Shown here piece after piece: positions 48,079 to 58,849 of a stretch of DNA of 64,000 nucleotides. Origin of the DNA: Flaccisagitta enflata (Eukaryota; Chaetognatha; Sagittoidea; Aphragmophora). Both the position numbers and the translations under genes were made by a program. The notes under the pieces are model-generated. The model saw nothing but the letters and a program-made list of their open reading frames with translations, had not been told where the DNA came from and did not search any database. The stretch lies in the NCBI GenBank assembly GCA_965153355.1, contig OZ231127.1, forward strand, positions 82,584,001 to 82,648,000, read 5' to 3'. Position 1 is the first letter of the stretch; each line of letters opens with the position of its first letter.

Positions 48079-48427
48079 AGTCGCATGCACGTGACTCTAC
48101 AACCCGCTTTGTCCGTCCGTCGGTCCGTCCGTCGGTCCGTCGTCCGTCGGTCCGTCACACTTTACTTTTTTTGTAATTTTAGGTCTTTTTTAGTCATTAG
48201 CAGTTATTCTAAGTCATTTTGAGTCATTCTAAGTCATTTTAAGTTATTCCGAGTCATTTTAAGTTATTTTAGGTCATTTTTGGTCATTAGGTTTTTTAGT
48301 CATTTTAAGTCCTTTTTGGACATTTTAAGTCATTTTAAGTCATTTTAAGTCATTCTAAGTCATTCTAAGTCATGCTAAGTCATTTTTACCCTGTAAATCT
48401 CGCACGCGACTTATAGGTGTTGGCCTT
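48079..48427 (-). mobile_element. HLE with AAGTCATTCT-array middle
   Basis: Hairpin AGTCGCATGCACGTGACT, ACAACCCGCTTTGTCCG, GTCCGTCGG array of about 55 bp, CACACTTTACTTTTTTT, about 200 bp of AAGTCATTCT decamers, arm GCACGCGACT, TTGGCCTTG end. Confidence 0.8.
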
Positions 48428-50624
48428 GGTAACATATCATAAACTAACATATCATAAACTAACATATCATTATCAAAAATAATGCTTTGCAAAGAAAGGT
48501 ATTATGTTGTTTTGAAAACAAAATTGTTTTCTTATGTTGCTACTATTTTGAAATATTTTTGAGATTTTCATACCAGAAATGTTTCAAGTATAAGATATTT
48601 TGATGTAGTTTATAAAAGTAGGGAGAGAGTATTGTCTATAGATGTAATTTATTGAAAGAAAGTGAGAAAAATAACCTTTAATGCATAATTTGACCCAAAG
48701 CTCCTCAGGGTGTGAAAACTATCAAACTTCTATAGAAAATCCCTGAGAATAGTTTAGTATAGAATATTAAACTATAACCTTTCAGATACTTCTTTGGAAT
48801 TGAGTTTTCTCTATCACTTATTGAATTATGCAGTCATATAATGTTACAAACAAGATGAAAAATACTGAAGATCAGATTGAAGCAGTTTTGGTGAATTTTG
48901 CTGAATTTCAGCTGGCGGTAATCACTAAATCAAGGTAGCATATTTGATAAGTCAGAATAGTAACAGGGATTGACTTTTTTTTCCATGTGATCATTGTGAC
49001 ATTTTCAAGGAACAAATTACTATCCTTTGATATAGATTTTCACATTGAGAATTTCTCATTCATATCCCTTTACTTGATTGTAAACAATCATAATGGCAAA
49101 CAAGTCTTGGGATAGAAAATACTCAGCCAAAATTGAGAGAGCAAGCTAGGCTTTCTGCCAGAAAATCTTGTGTGCCCGGGAGCAAAATAGAGAGCATTGA
49201 GCTCCCGGGCAGGCCCTAATAAGAGGCCTCTTTAACACAATAGACAGCAGCAGCAGCATACTGAGGGTATAGAATTTTGTTCTCTAGGGAGAAAGCCAAC
49301 AAGCAGCAGCCCAGCAGCCTTCAAAGTAAAAAAGTCAACCGGTGTGTATAGAAAAAGTCACCTTGATAGTCCATAAGCAAGAAATGACAAAACATTTTTT
49401 GTATCAGACAATGAGGAAAAACTTTCTGTTTGACAAATGCTGGCCGACTTTCACTTTTCATTCAGGTTGACTTGGATGCTGATATTCATGAATGCAAAGA
49501 AGAAAGTCAACCACTTTAAATCGAAAAATATCAACCATGGAGGTCAATTAAGAAAGTCTACCAAGATAAATCAATCAGCATGTCAACCATCACCAGAAAT
49601 TGGAAAACTTTTCTTCATCAGGAAGACGCTTTTTGCTTGACTTCTTTTTGCTTTCTGGCTGGATGTTGACATTTGTAAGTTCAAAGAAAAAAGTAAAAAA
49701 AGTTGACAAAGAAAGTCAACAAGATAGTCAACCAAACATTCTATCATACAGTCAACCATAATTAGGAGATTAGGAAATATTTCTCAACCATGGATGACAA
49801 AACACTTCATAGTTGACCTCTCTGGCTGACCTTCATCAAAAAAACCCTGATGTCAAAGTTCTTAAGTCAACCATAATGCATAGAGAAAGTCAACCAAATA
49901 AGTCAACCAAAGAGTGCTGCTCTGCTATCACTGCTGCAGCAAAATCATTTCTGCACTCAGATATTGTATTGGATTTCTGCAGGGCATGACTGTCCCCCCA
50001 TTAACCCCTGCCTCAAAGCCCCATCCATCTTTATGTATATATACCTTATTATCATAGACAGCAGCAGCAGTATACTGAGGGCATAACAATATGTTCCCTA
50101 GGACAAAAGTCAACAAGCAGCAGCCCAACAGCCTTTAAATTGAAAGAATGCATATGAGTCAATTCTTAAAAACAAGTCAACCAGAGTATACCATCTTGGC
50201 CATAGATATATGAACAATAGGTGTATAAGTTGATTTATTAACAAGAGGTGAGCAGCAAACATATCATTCTGCATCTTATATTTAGTATGCCCTGCTTTGC
50301 ATGTTGATTTCCCCTGTTTTTGCAGGTTTTTCGTTGGAATCTTTGGGCTTAACTTGTCGATCTACAGTATATTTGGCACAGTGTGCCACAGCACCATTGT
50401 CCATAAACTAAGAATTTGCCCTACCACACTTGCAAAAAGCAAAATGTTTTATTCATTTGGGTCTCATTTCTAAATGAACAAAGATACAGGAACCAGCTTG
50501 GTCTCATTTGATAGATTTTTTTGAAGATGCAAATTTTGAAAAAAAAAAAACACTCCCTGCGATCAAAATTAAGTGAGTTATGACACTTACAAGCTGTTCT
50601 TATATTTATAGCCAAGATGGTAGA

Positions 50625-50946
50625 ACAAGACCAACGCCTATAAGTCGCGTCCGGGACATAAACAACTTAAGTTGACTTAAATTGACTTTTGATGACTCAA
50701 GATGAGCTGAAATGAGTTAAAATGACTAAAAAAGTCATTAAATGACTTAAATGACCAAATTGGCTTGAGTGACTTAAATTGACTTAATATGACTTAAAAT
50801 GACTTAAAATGACTTAAAATGACTTAAATTTGCATTTGGAAAGGCGAGCCCAAAAAGTTTCAACGTCGAAAAAGTAAAAAGGAGACCACCAACCGACTGA
50901 CGGACGGACCGACAAAGCGGGAGGCAAAGTCGTGTAGCACGCGACT
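50625..50946 (+). mobile_element. HLE with TGACTTAAAA-array middle
   Basis: CAAGACCAACGCCTATAAG end, arm AGTCGCGTCC, AATGACTTAAA decamers to about 50827, GACTGACGGACGGACC array, AAAGCGGGAGGCAAAG and hairpin AGTCGTGTAGCACGCGACT. Confidence 0.75.
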
Positions 50947-51077
50947 AAAGAGACAACCAGATAGTTAACCATTAGCAAGAGCTGAGGAAATATCTTCATC
51001 AGGGAAGGAGGAAACACTTTCTGGTTGACATTACTGGCTGACTTTCCCTTTTTATTCAGGTTGACTTTGATGTTGAC

Positions 51078-51207
51078 TAGGGATGTGGAAGCGATGGACC
51101 GCTTCCATTTTGGTGGGTGGGATAGTTACTAGTAATTGGACTACAAAATGGATGCGGAAGCGGAAGCGGTGGAAGCGGCATGAAAATCGACGGCTTCCAC
51201 ATCCTTA
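51078..51207. mobile_element. hAT-like MITE, 130 bp, TAGGGATGTGGAAGC ends
   Basis: TAGGGATGTGGAAGC at left and GCTTCCACATCCTTA at right, interior rich in GGAAGCGG. Flanks ATGTTGAC (51070-51077) and ATGTTGAG (51208-51215) agree at 7 of 8. Removing it restores the host GATGTTGAGATTC phrase found elsewhere in the satellite. Confidence 0.85.
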
Positions 51208-51839
51208 ATGTTGAGATTCATGAATTAAAAAAAAAGTCACCCACAATTCATAGAGAAAGTCAACCAAAAATATCTACCATAGAAGTCAATCAAGAAAGTC
51301 AACTAAAATTAATCAACCAAAAAAGTCAACCATCATCAGAAGATGAGGATATATTTTTTCATCAGAGAACGAGGAGACACTTTTGTTGACCTTTCTGGCT
51401 GACTTTTATTTTACACTGCAAAGAAGAAAGTCAACTACAATGCTTGGCGAAAGTCAACAAAAAAAGTCAACCATAGCCAGGAGAAGAAAAATATCTCTCA
51501 ATCAGAAATGGGAAAACACTTTATGGTTGACATTTTGGGCTGACCTTCATTTTAAAACTTGGTTAATATGAGGGGGTTTTGCATTGAGGATATTATCAAG
51601 ATATCAAAAAGCAACGAAGTAATAAAGCATCAAAGCACGCTGGTCGGATTTTCTTGGCCCCTTTGACTCTTTGCTAAATAATTGATTTACAAACGGCTAC
51701 TTGAAGAGAAGAAAAACAAGCCCAAGAGGACAACTGTCGCGTGCGTCTGGAAATGACAGACAAAAGAGTTCCTCCCCCCAAGGCCGCGCAATATGTATTG
51801 ATACAATATCAATACAATATGCATAGATACAATATCGAT

Positions 51840-52147
51840 ACAATACAATATTCAAAATACCTAAAAATACCAAAAAAATACCCAAAATACTAAAAATAGC
51901 CAAAAATACTCAAAAATATCTTAAGGTACCCAAAAATATCTGAAAGTCCCCTAAAGTACCTAGAATAACCTAAGTACTCAAAAATACCCTGAAGTACCTT
52001 AAAGTACCCTGAAGTACCATTAAGTACCCTGATACACCCTAGAGTATCTTAAATTACCTTAAAAAGTCATAATTTTAAAAACGTTACGGATGGACAGACC
52101 GACCTACCGACCATCACAGCAAGGTGTAGAGTCGCGTGCATGCGACT
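51840..52147 (+). mobile_element. HLE 3' end attached to AAAGTACCCTG array
   Basis: 51840-52060 is a degenerate 10-11-bp array (AAATACCC, AAAGTACCCTG). It runs into AACGTTACGGATGGACAGACCG, AAGGTGTAGAG and hairpin AGTCGCGTGCATGCGACT. A CAAGGCCGCGCAATATG start at about 51780 could be its 5' end, making this another HLE with a tandem-array middle. Confidence 0.55.
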
Positions 52148-52448
52148 AAAAAGAATAAAGAAGATAAAGGGGATGGGGTCTGGCAAAATTGATCTAATCT
52201 AATCTGATCACAAAGGGAATATCTTGGAAATATCGAGATAATGTTCCCAATGCGAAAACCCCACAACGCATAGAGTCAACCAAAAAGTCAACCAAAAGAA
52301 TCAACCAAAAAAGTCAACCGAAAAAAGCCAACCAAAAAGATAACCAAAGTATATGCTCTAAAAAGTCAACCATAACCAGGAGATGAGGAAAAATCTCTCG
52401 CTCAAGAATGAGGAAACACTTCATAGTTGACCTTTCTGGCTGACTTTA

Positions 52449-53084
52449 CAGTGGGTGGCATGCCACATATAGAAAACTCTTCGTAGACAAAAAATTTTTT
52501 GTGGACAAAAAAAATATTTTGTCATTAAAAGTCTTCAGTCAACTCGAGACTTTTTACCATCAATAAACTGCAAATCTAGGTGCAGCTTCTCTCCCACTTA
52601 AGTTTGTTTTTGTGTTCCCTTGGTAACATGACGCAGCATCTAGTTTTAGAGCATGGCGTTACATAACCTACAGAGTAACTGTATGAAGGTTGGTGACACA
52701 AAATTTTGGATGACGCAAGATTGGCTGAAATGCTAATTACAGAGCATAACAGTCGCATTACACTTTACAGCCCCTCCTTTTCCCAAAATGTCCCTGCTCA
52801 TCCGTAATACTACCCCCGGCCACTCACCAGGGACTACTATTGGGCCGTCTCTCTGACCCCGCCAAATAAAGCTTATGGTTGTTAGTGATACTAGAGTGAG
52901 TATTTCTCTTATTTCCTTCAATCTCTAACCTCTCTAAACCATATTTTTTTGATTGACATTGGTAATGATTAGATTCAGATCAAAAAATGCTCAGAGAATA
53001 ATTGTCTTGAGTTGACTGAAATCTTTTGTAAACAAAAAGTTTTCGTCTACAAAAAAATTTCGATATGTGACATGCCACCCACTG
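52449..53084. mobile_element. Fold-back MITE, CAGTGGGTGGCATG ends
   Basis: CAGTGGGTGGCATG at 52449 and CATGCCACCCACTG to 53084, with TTTA on each side (52445-52448, 53085-53088). Inverted homology continues inward (a CTTCAGTCAACTCGAGAC block against a GTCTTGAGTTGACTGAA block). The centre (52560-52950) is single-copy. No coding capacity. Confidence 0.75.
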
Positions 53085-53786
53085 TTTAATTATTTAACCC
53101 TGATTAACTATGATGAAAGGAGATGAGATACTTAATTGAACCATAATGCGTAGAGAACGCCAACTAAAAAAGTCAACCAAACAAAGTCAACTAAACTGTC
53201 AACCATAACTAGATAAGGAAATATCTCTCGATCAGGAATGAGGAATCACTTCATATTTGACCTTTCTGGCTGAGTTTCATTATGAACCATGATGTTGAGA
53301 TTCTTAAGTCAACCATAATGTATCGAGAAAGTTAACCAAAAAAGTCAAACAGGAAAATCAACCAAGAGTCAACCAAAAAAATTCCACCAAAAAAATCAAT
53401 CAAAAAAGTTGAACAAAATGAGTCAAACAAAATAAGAAAACCAAAATACCATTGCTTGTTTAGTGGGAACAAATCAGTAAATATCTCCTGCTGAACAATT
53501 TTCATAGCCTAAGAGTCATTCAGAAAGTATCTCCCGGCTTATATGAAAGTCAACCAGATTGTGTTCAGGAAAGTCAACATAATCCCAACCAGAATGTAAA
53601 GAAGAAATTCAACCACAGAAGTCAACCACGTCAGCGACAAACATCACTTGTACTCCACAAATTAGTTGTTCTGCTTTTGTCTCCCTTAAGTGTCCTTTCC
53701 CCCCATGAGTGCTGCTTGTCTCCTTGAACAATTAAGGAGTAAGGAGTTGCTGATGAAACTCGGGATTTTAGTTATACTCTGTACAT

Positions 53787-54133
53787 TAGGGTGAACAAAA
53801 GTATGGTCAAATTCAAATTTCATCTTCCTTGCGGGAGAAACATGACCATTTTCATCACAGATGATAACCCTAAAATCTGTTGATGATCAGATAAAGCCTA
53901 CTCATGACCGCCGCTCCCATTATATTATTTATATCCCATAAAAAATGCATAGAAAGGATTCTGGTCTTATTCCAGCCCTATGTTTTATAATGGGAAAAGG
54001 GTTTGGTGGCGGTAATGACTAAACTTTATCTGATCATCACCAGATTTTAGAGTCATCATCTGTGGTGGAAATGGACATATTTCTCCCGCAAGGAAAACTA
54101 AATTTGGATTTGACCATACTTTCAGTCACCCTA
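53787..54133. mobile_element. hAT-like MITE, TAGGGTG/CACCCTA, perfect 8-bp duplication
   Basis: Element TAGGGTGAACAAAAGTATGG ... CCATACTTTCAGTCACCCTA, flanked by CTGTACAT on both sides (53779-53786, 54134-54141). Long inverted arms with TTCCTTGCGGGAGAAA. Related to 23749-24181. It lies just upstream of the zinc-finger gene. Confidence 0.85.
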
Positions 54134-54221
54134 CTGTACATAGTACTTCACTAATTGAACAGTATTCTTTTTCTACTTCATTTTGTTCTGAAATGAATTT
54201 CAAGTCTTATGCTCACATATT

Positions 54222-57200
54222 TTGCCTTCCTTTGATGGAAACAAGTCTTTATCTGAGAAAATGTCAGAAGTATCAGACTCTCAAAAGATAAAAAGTGCCA
54301 GGTCAATTCTCAAGGAGGTCCTTAACAGTATCGAGAAGAAGGAATCAGATTTGGAACTATTGGAGGTCCACAAAGGTGAGAATTTCTATGTAAACATGGT
54401 AAAGTTGATACAATTGGCATCAATACGTAGCAGACACCACTTTCATTCTTTTCCTCAACTTTAGGGAATACAGTGAAATTTCGAAAGGTCTCTGGTGCCA
54501 TTCTTCATGGACGGATACAGGACTGGAAACGAATTCTCTCCCTCAAAATTGTGGCACCTTCAAGCGCCGCCACTGTTTCTGGATTGTTGGATGCTGTGCA
54601 CAGGTAATTTCTTATCTGGCAAATAGATCATCCTCATCCCCATCAATATCGCTAGTTGCAAACAGTTGCTTGTCCCAAACAGTCTCACTCGTTCTCATGA
54701 TTGCTTGTCTCTACCAGTTTTGCTTGTTCCCATTAGTATTATTTTTCCCTATCTATCCTGCATGTCCCCATCAGTCTTGCTTCCCCCCGTCAGTCTTACT
54801 TGTCCACATCAGTCTTACCTGTCTTCATCAGTCTCACTTGTTTCCATCAGTCTCGCTTGTTCCCATCAGTCTTGCTTGTCCCCATCAGAATTCCTGTCCC
54901 TATCAGTCTTGCCTATCCCCATCAGATTTGCCTATCCCCATCAGTCTTGCATACTTGTCCTATATTTTCTATCAACATGCTTTTCTCCCATCTGATCTTT
55001 CTGTTCCCTAACATGATTGTCCCTCAATGCATGAGTTTCCATTAGTATTTTCTATTTCTCTTTATTATCATTCCTCATTTCTACTTTTTAATGGCGTGCA
55101 CATGACTCAACAACCTGCTGTCGGTCAGTCCGTTGGTCCATCCGCTTAGCTTTTTACTGCTCCTGCACAGCTGCTTATTCGGTCAATTTCATCACTGCCC
55201 ATGCCCACCTTGCATGCAACTTGGGAAAAGCTCTGTATCCAGCCTTGTTTTTCCTCTCCCTCTTGCTATTACAGTCTCGAAGTCAAGTTGGATGAGATAC
55301 AGAGCTCTAAATCAATCAAGAACGATATTGCCTTGGTAGAGATGGAAAAGCTGTCCAAATTGCTTGAGGACATGGACATACCTGGAAAGGTCACAGCTTC
55401 TCCTCCGTCAATGGTTGCAGCAGTTGGGACAAAGATTCCAAAAGGTTTGCATTTAGAGAACTCCCAAAAGTCATTCAGTCATCCAAAAAAGTCATCCAGA
55501 AAAATCATCCAAAAAAGTCATCTAGAAAAGCCCAAAAGTGTGCTTGAGGAAAAATTCATCCAAAAAGTCTACCTGGAAAGTCACCCCAAAATATTGCCCT
55601 GACCTGCTTCAACATGTTTAACCTTTCAAGATTGATATATATATACATATTAATTTTTTTTGAAAACTAACACTTAATTGAACTTTGTTATGTTTATCCA
55701 TATCAGTTGCAACTACCTCAGGGGCAAAACTAATTCTTGATCTGCTTTCCACGCCTCTCCCACCTAAGCCAGCCAGTGCCTCTAGGATATCAGTACCCAA
55801 ATCCTCAACAACATCGTCCAAAGAGGACAAATCTTTGTCATTGCTTTTTGGGTAAATTGATGGAAGGTGGTTTGAGCTCAATGTGAAAACAAAACAGCGA
55901 CAGTGACTCAATCTAAAAGACCATGCATTTTAAAATCTTGAGGTTCATCATAACTCCTGATATAAACTTCTATCAGGAAAACAAAAACGGTGAACTCACC
56001 TAAAGAATTGCTTTACAAGACAAGGCAGACGACCTTAAGCAAGAAGATGGAGCAAATGGGTGAAAGCAAGGAAGACAATGAAGAAAGGAAAGAAAGTTCT
56101 TCCAAGAAGAAAAAGAGCGACAACAGTAGCAATGAAGAATTGGCAAAGAGAAAGAAGGAAGGCGAGGAAATATCCACGAAAAAGATGACAAAGAAGCGTC
56201 ATCATAGTGATGTCGATGCGTCAATGTCCAAGATTTCTGGTAAAAGCTCAGGTGTTTTCTTTGCTTTTCAGTCGGGTGCACGCGACTCTACACCCCGCTT
56301 TGTCCGTCGGTCGGTTGGTTGGTCACACTTTACTTTTTTTATTTTTTTTATTTTTGGACCTCACTGCTCCTGCCCAAATGGTCTAGCGACCTCAAATGTA
56401 GCCCCTGTCCACCGGCATGCGACTTTGGTAGCCGTGTATCCGGCCTTGTTCACTTTTAATGACACAAGGCTTTATATCTTTGTCAATATTGATGAGGATT
56501 TGTTGATTGACTTCTTTACCAGGTCTTACAAATTCTAGAAATACCAAGTTCTCCGAGTTGTGGAAAACAAATGCAAATGTGCAAAAAAGTTGTGAAGCTT
56601 TTATTGGTGAGTATTTTGATAAGTCTTGAAAAACTAGGTTTTGCTTATTGGTTGCTGATTTGATTTCGTTGATATTAAAAAGGCACAGTGATTTTTAGTC
56701 GCCTGCTACGCGACTCTACACCCCGCTTTGTCGGTCCGTCCGTCGGTCCGTCGGTCCATCCGTCCATCCATCCATCCGTCGGTCCATCCGTCACACTTTA
56801 CTTTTTCGGCGTTCATGAGGGTTTTGGCCTTATTGCTCCTGCCCAAATGTTCCACTGACCTCAATTATGGCCCCTGCCCACCCGCACGCGACTGGGGTAG
56901 CCGTGTATCCAACCTTGTTATTTTTGATTCTGCTTTGGATCAAACTGACCCATTCGCTTTGGAAAAAAAATTCATTGCACTCCTTATAATTGCAGCTGCT
57001 GAACTGGCCAGACACGAGGCTGAGGAGGCGAAAAAAGTGAAAGATCAAAGAGACAATGACAAAGATGAAGATAATTTCAACGACGCTCTGGGTGAAGAGA
57101 AGAGGAACAAAGACATGGACAATCAACTTGAATGTGATACTTGCGACCTGCACTTCACTAATCAAAGTGCCCTGAGGAAACACATGCCAGGCACATATGA

Positions 57201-57372
57201 AGCGGTTGATCCGTGGCCCTGCAAAGACCAGAATTGCAATTATACCAATCAAGACAAAGGGCGCTTGAACCATCACATGAAACAAAGACATGCTGCTACC
57301 ACTTCCCCTTATCCAAAGACGCTGAAGCGCCCTGCTTTGGCAAGCTACTTGAAAGAAGAAAAGCTTACATGA
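54222..57372 (+). CDS. C2H2 zinc-finger protein, seven exons
   Basis: Exons 54222-54375, 54465-54603, 55275-55444, 55707-55851, 55977-56239, 56523-56606 and 56996-57372 join into one frame of 443 residues, every intron GT-AG and every phase compatible. The N-terminal third is helical and charged (ARSILKEVLNSIEKKESDLE; LEVKLDEIQ; EMEKLSKLLEDMDIPGKV); the middle is Ser/Lys-rich with probable nuclear-localisation stretches (KESSSKKKKSD, KKMTKKRHH); the exon 6-7 part has FSELWKTNANVQKSCEAF and an acidic/basic coiled-coil-like segment. The C-terminus has two zinc-finger-like motifs: C-x2-C-x12-H (CDTCDLHF...RKH), whose second His is not obvious, and a complete C-x4-C-x12-H-x4-H (CKDQNCNY...HHMKQRH). 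Probably a nuclear nucleic-acid-binding protein; the family is not recognised. The start codon is tentative since AAACAAG|TCTTTATC at 54239-54248 could be a 3' splice site from an earlier exon. Introns 2, 5 and 6 each contain a Helentron-like element. Confidence 0.8.
54655..55010. repeat. ~20-bp intronic tandem array, CATCAGTCTTGCTTGTCCC
   Basis: About fifteen degenerate units in intron 2 of the zinc-finger gene. Confidence 0.9.
55090..55247 (-). mobile_element. HLE in intron 2 of zinc-finger gene, diverged
   Basis: Region ATGGCGTGCACATGACT in place of the hairpin, CAACAACCTGCTGTCGG, short array, CTCCTGCACAGC, TGCCCATGCCCACC, arm TGCATGCAACT, TGTATCCAGCCTTG end. The element ends only 27 bp before exon 3. 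Confidence 0.7.
55460..55590. repeat. AAAAGTCATCCA tandem repeat in intron 3
   Basis: Degenerate 12-bp units (AAAAGTCATCCA, AAAAGTCATCTAG) filling most of intron 3. Confidence 0.75.
56270..56448 (-). mobile_element. HLE in intron 5 of zinc-finger gene
   Basis: Hairpin AGTCGGGTGCACGCGACT, CTACACCCCGCTTTGTCCG, GTCGGTTGG array, CTCCTGCCCAAATGG, GCCCCTGTCCACC, arm GCATGCGACT, CCGTGTATCCGGCCTTG end. About 180 of the 283 bp of the intron are the element. The preceding TTGCTTTTCAG resembles a 3' splice site. Confidence 0.85.
56697..56917 (-). mobile_element. HLE, arm type A, in intron 6 of zinc-finger gene
   Basis: Hairpin AGTCGCCTGCTACGCGACT, long GTCCGTCGGTCCATCC array, CTCCTGCCCAAATGTTCC, arm GCACGCGACT, CCGTGTATCCAACCTTG end. 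Very close to the copy at 28910. Confidence 0.85.
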
Positions 57373-57727
57373 GACATCTTTGAATTAACTGGTTTTGTCT
57401 GGACACTTCTGTACATACAACAATGATTATTTTCATGATGCTTTTTTTTCTCATTCAATTGAAGATAATGCCTACTGTCTCCTTTTGGTGCTTAGTCATC
57501 TTTTCTACCAACAACTGCCTGGATCCCCATGTCCTCTAAATGCTCCCTATGTTAAGAGATGCCCAAGGTTTACCATAATCGCTTCCTACACTTTTGTCTT
57601 GCTTCATCATAACTGCAGTCTAAATATTGCCCAAATACCCTTGTATACTTCCTCATCATGCCATTAAAATAGCTGTTTTAATGACCATTCCTACTGTCAA
57701 CGCTGTTGTATAAAACCCTTGGTCCTC

Positions 57728-57831
57728 TTTTTTTTAAACTACCAGATGATTTATACTTGAAACCATTTAATTTCTATCTTTTTTTTAAACTACCAGATGA
57801 TTTATACTTGAAACCATTTAATTTCTATCTT
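57728..57831. repeat. 51-bp tandem duplication
   Basis: TTTTTTAAACTACCAGATGA ... ATTTCTATCTT occurs twice in direct succession, downstream of the zinc-finger gene. Confidence 0.9.
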
Positions 57832-57932
57832 GAGAGAGATGAAAAATTACTGTTATAAGATGGACTATTATCATAAGACTCACACATATTAAAAGACAAA
57901 TGTTTAGTTCAGTTCAGTTTTTTTCAAGGTAT
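57796..57932. repeat. Direct repeat, left flank of dUTPase segment
   Basis: GATGATTTATACTT through AAAAATTACTGTTATAAGAT and GGACTATTATCATAAGACTC to TTTTTCAAGGT matches 60179-60316 with few differences. The pair encloses the dUTPase gene. Confidence 0.8.
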
Positions 57933-58142
57933 GTGCAAGCAACTCTATAACCCGCTATGGTGAGGGGCAGTATAATACATAGCACAAGTATTGCAGATGT
58001 TCTTGATTGTTCGGTTAAAGAGATTCTCAGCTTTTGATTCTCATTTTTTTTTCTCTTTCTATCTTTTTTACAGTTTTTCAGGGAGGCGAAATGATTTTCT
58101 TTTCTAAAATTTTTTCCCTTGATTTTTTCGGCTGTTCTTTTT

Positions 58143-58362
58143 AGTCGCGTGCATGCGACTCTACACCCTGATTTGTTTGTCAGTTGGTTGGTCGGTCGGT
58201 TGGTTGGTTGGTTGGTTGGTTGGTCGGTTACACTTTACCTTTTTTATCAATTTTATTTCTTTAGGACATTTTAGGTCATATAAGAGTATAATAAGTCATT
58301 CTAAGTCATTCTAAGTCATTCAAAATGTGAGTCTCGCACGCGACTTATAGGTGTAGGCCTTG
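58143..58362 (-). mobile_element. HLE, AAGTCATTCT subtype, short middle
   Basis: Hairpin AGTCGCGTGCATGCGACT, CTACACCCTGATTTG, long GGTTGGTTGG array, ACACTTTACCTTTTTT, four AAGTCATTCT decamers, arm GCACGCGACT, TAGGCCTTG end. Confidence 0.8.
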
Positions 58363-58707
58363 TTTTTCTTTAAATTCCAAACAATTTAGTTCTTTCGCAA
58401 ATTTCAAAACATTAAGTCAACTCAAATGTACTACAGACTTCCTTTTTATCGTCTCAGAAATTTTTCCAGTGCTCATTCTTACTATTTCCTTTTCAATTTG
58501 TTTTATCATCCAGTTTTTATTCTAAGTTTCAAGTTTCAGTTTATATAAAGAATTTTCTTAACTCTTACTTCTCCGTTGTTTCAAAAACATTGTCAAGAAA
58601 ATAAAGTTTTATCTTAATGATTGTGTTCAGTCTTAGCATCGTCAAGGCACATTGAGCATTGCCTGCCAATTCACAATTGTTTTGACTTTATAAATTTTGA
58701 GTAACAA

Positions 58708-58795
58708 GCATGCGACTAGTTGGTTTGTTGGTCCCTCCGTCTGCCCAGCCCTGCCCACCCGCACGCGACTGGGGTAGCCGTGTATCTGGCCATGT
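58708..58795 (-). mobile_element. HLE fragment upstream of dUTPase
   Basis: CATGCGACT remnant, GTTGGTCCCTCCGTC, CCCTGCCCACCC, arm GCACGCGACTGGGG, CCGTGTATCTGGCCATG end. About 55 bp upstream of the dUTPase start codon. Confidence 0.7.
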
Positions 58796-58849
58796 TTTTT
58801 TACCTTTGACCTCAATTTTCTTTTTTTTTTAGTTTTCTGTGAAACTACT

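Larger units (their letters stand above)
47319..49225. mobile_element. hAT-like element, CAGGCC family, diverged, ~1.9 kb
   Basis: The left end (CAAGGTTTTTTTTAG, then AGAGCATTC.AGACTCTCTCC and GGAGCCCGGCAGAAAA) and right end (GTGCCCGGGAGCAAAATAGAG, then GAGCTCCCGGGCAGG and AAGAGGCCTC) match the ends of the 7394-7739 element. Candidate duplication TTTATTAC/TTTAACAC agrees at 6 of 8. Host satellite continues on both sides, with TACCTTTATTA...ATAGACAGCAGCAG uninterrupted at 50045. Interior AT-rich, includes two HLEs, no transposase frame. Confidence 0.65.
43340..53640. repeat. Composite satellite region, GTCAACCA core
   Basis: About 10 kb in which AAAGTCAACCA recurs at high density, interrupted by mobile elements. 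Three longer blocks recur: (1) GACAGCAGCAGCAGCA...AACAAGCAGCAGCCCAGCAGCC at 43580, 49240 and 50055; (2) TGCTGCTCTG...CACTGCATGACTGC at 43430, 47220 and 49915; (3) AGGAGAT..GGAAATATCTCTC...AATGAGGAAACACTTTATGGTTGAC...GGCTGAC at 46650, 46880, 47060, 49390, 49560, 49745, 50960, 51330, 51470, 52370 and 53200. This is a higher-order repeat of roughly 250-350 bp, heavily degenerate. Confidence 0.8.

Noticed and set aside
55090-56917. Interpreting the intronic copies as introner elements that create introns
   Set aside because: The introns are longer than the elements, donor sites lie outside them, and most copies are intergenic.
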